A stretch of DNA of 64,000 nucleotides from Pseudomonas graminis (lineage in GTDB: Bacteria; Pseudomonadota; Gammaproteobacteria; Pseudomonadales; Pseudomonadaceae). Positions 63,041 to 64,000 of this stretch are shown one piece after another. Each line of letters opens with the position of its first letter. Position 1 is the first letter of the stretch. The position numbers were made by a program, and so were the translations under genes. The notes under the pieces were generated by a model that made no database searches, was not told the DNA's origin, and was given only the letters and a program-made list of their open reading frames with translations. The DNA lies in NCBI RefSeq assembly GCF_002093745.1, contig NZ_MTSB01000022.1, positions 1 to 64,000 of the forward strand, read 5' to 3'.

Positions 63041-64000
63041 ATGGCCAGCAAGGTAGTCAAAGTCAGTATCTACACTTGGGAAGGTGTTGATAAGAAAGGC
63101 GGCAAGCTCAGTGGAGAGGTCAGTGGGCATAACCTGGCTCTCGTCAAAGCCCAATTGCGCAAGCAGGGCGTGAACCCAACCAGAGTGCGCAAGAAATCGG
63201 TTTCGATATTTGGCAAGGGCAAGAAAATAAAGCCGTTGGACATTGCATTTTTTTCTCGTCAAATGGCAACGATGATGAAGGCTGGCGTGCCGCTACTACA
63301 GTCCTTCGATATCATTAGTGAGGGTGCGGAGAATCCAAATATGCGAGCTTTAGTGGGTTCGCTCAAGCAAGAAGTTTCGGCTGGTAATAGCTTTGCAACC
63401 GCCCTGCGGCAAAAGCCTGAATACTTTGACGATCTGTTTTGCAATCTGGTAGATGCAGGAGAGCAAGCAGGGGCGCTTGAAAGTCTATTAGATCGCGTAG
63501 CTAGCTATAAAGAAAAAACCGAAAAGCTAAAGGCAAAAATCAAGAAAGCCATGACTTACCCTATTGCTGTATTAATAGTTGCAATTATCGTATCAGGTAT
63601 TCTACTGATAAAAGTGGTGCCGCAATTTCAGACTGTTTTTGCAGGATTTGGTGCGAAATTACCCGCATTCACTCTTATGGTTATAGGGCTTTCAGAGTTT
63701 GTCGAGCAATGGTGGCTGGCAATCATTGGGTTATTTTTTGCCGGCTTCTTTTTATTTAAACGAGCTTACAAACAATCTCAAAATTTCCGTGACGGAATTG
63801 ATCGATTCTTGTTAAAAGTCCCTATTATTGGCCCTCTAATTTTCAAATCATCTGTAGCTCGGTATGCACGCACCCTTGCAACAACTTTTGCTGCTGGCGT
63901 TCCGTTGGTCGAGGCCTTGGACTCGGTAGCCGGTGCTACCGGGAACGTGGTTTTCAAAAATGCAGTTAATAAAGTCAAACAGGACGTTTCTACAGGTATG
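63041..64000 (+). CDS. pilC: PilC, type IV pilus platform protein (partial, cut by window end)
   Basis: The inner-membrane platform protein of the type IV pilus, with the first 320 codons in the window and no stop reached (full family length is about 405). It starts MASKVVKVSIYTWEGVDKKG, 2 bases after the pilB stop, with AAGGA ahead. The first T2SF domain (about residues 70-195) has ARQMATMMKAGVPLLQ-like FFSRQMATMMKAGVPLLQSF, then membrane spans near 172-192 and 220-243. The second T2SF domain begins at about 275 (RYARTLATTFAAGVPLVEAL). From about 63500 the sequence becomes AT-rich, unlike pilB. Confidence 0.95.
   Translation, partial: MASKVVKVSIYTWEGVDKKGGKLSGEVSGHNLALVKAQLRKQGVNPTRVRKKSVSIFGKGKKIKPLDIAFFSRQMATMMKAGVPLLQSFDIISEGAENPNMRALVGSLKQEVSAGNSFATALRQKPEYFDDLFCNLVDAGEQAGALESLLDRVASYKEKTEKLKAKIKKAMTYPIAVLIVAIIVSGILLIKVVPQFQTVFAGFGAKLPAFTLMVIGLSEFVEQWWLAIIGLFFAGFFLFKRAYKQSQNFRDGIDRFLLKVPIIGPLIFKSSVARYARTLATTFAAGVPLVEALDSVAGATGNVVFKNAVNKVKQDVSTGM

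Overview
The window looks like a stretch of chromosome from a fluorescent pseudomonad, most likely the Pseudomonas syringae group. The case rests on GC-rich housekeeping genes, a cbrX-cbrA-cbrB-crcZ-pcnB block with a sigma-54 crcZ promoter, a Fur-controlled PrrF small RNA, a fruBKA/fruR locus, a dksA-gluQ pair, an ampDE pair and scattered REP-like repeats. This assignment comes from recognised gene content and order; no database was searched.

Layout. 1-6.4 kb (minus strand): ilvI-ilvH-ilvC ending at a terminator, then pssA and msrP-msrQ. 6.4-12.4 kb: a DUF4124 protein, the operon mrcB-lpoP-yqcC (PBP1b, its likely lipoprotein activator, a small protein), an APH-like/P-loop kinase and a pentapeptide-repeat protein. 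12.4-12.6 kb: a prrF small RNA gene with Fur box and terminator. 12.6-18 kb: deoC, a Rieske protein, sfsA, an aminotransferase, dksA, a repeat-rich gap and gluQ. 18.1-25.3 kb: cbrX, cbrA, cbrB, a CbrB-type palindrome, crcZ, pcnB and folK. 25.5-31.5 kb: panB-panC, pgi, a DUF2236 protein and a thiolase. 31.5-38.4 kb: the fructose PTS operon fruB-fruK-fruA divergent from fruR, with a Cra-type operator between them. 38.4-44.3 kb: tatD, ampE/ampD, a DUF1631 protein and nadC.

44.3-58.5 kb is the most distinctive part: an extended Ter (TerD-type) stress locus. Thirteen minus-strand genes run from an ATP-grasp enzyme through a TerD-trypsin fusion, a phosphoribosyltransferase, a HAD phosphatase, a StiP-family protein, a CitE-like lyase and a second HAD protein to terZ-like, terA-like, terB, terC and two tandem terD genes. 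They converge on a plus-strand pair, a GYF2-AIM24 protein and a TerD-vWA protein, at a strong bidirectional terminator. The enzymes have the composition of the module that published comparative genomics predicted to make a nucleoside-like metabolite. The TerD, TerB, TerC and vWA proteins would form the Ca2+/metal-responsive, membrane-associated part.

58.6-64 kb: a DUF1523 membrane protein, a glutathione S-transferase gene divergent from an HxlR regulator with GGTTAC-type operators between them, then type IV pilus genes. These are pilA (minus, with a sigma-54 promoter) and pilB and pilC (plus; pilC runs off the window). DNA near pilA and in the second half of pilC is visibly more AT-rich than the rest.

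No rRNA, tRNA, CRISPR array, insertion sequence or prophage was found. The least understood material is the ter-associated biosynthetic module and its protease fusion; the rest is core genome with several well-marked regulatory sites.
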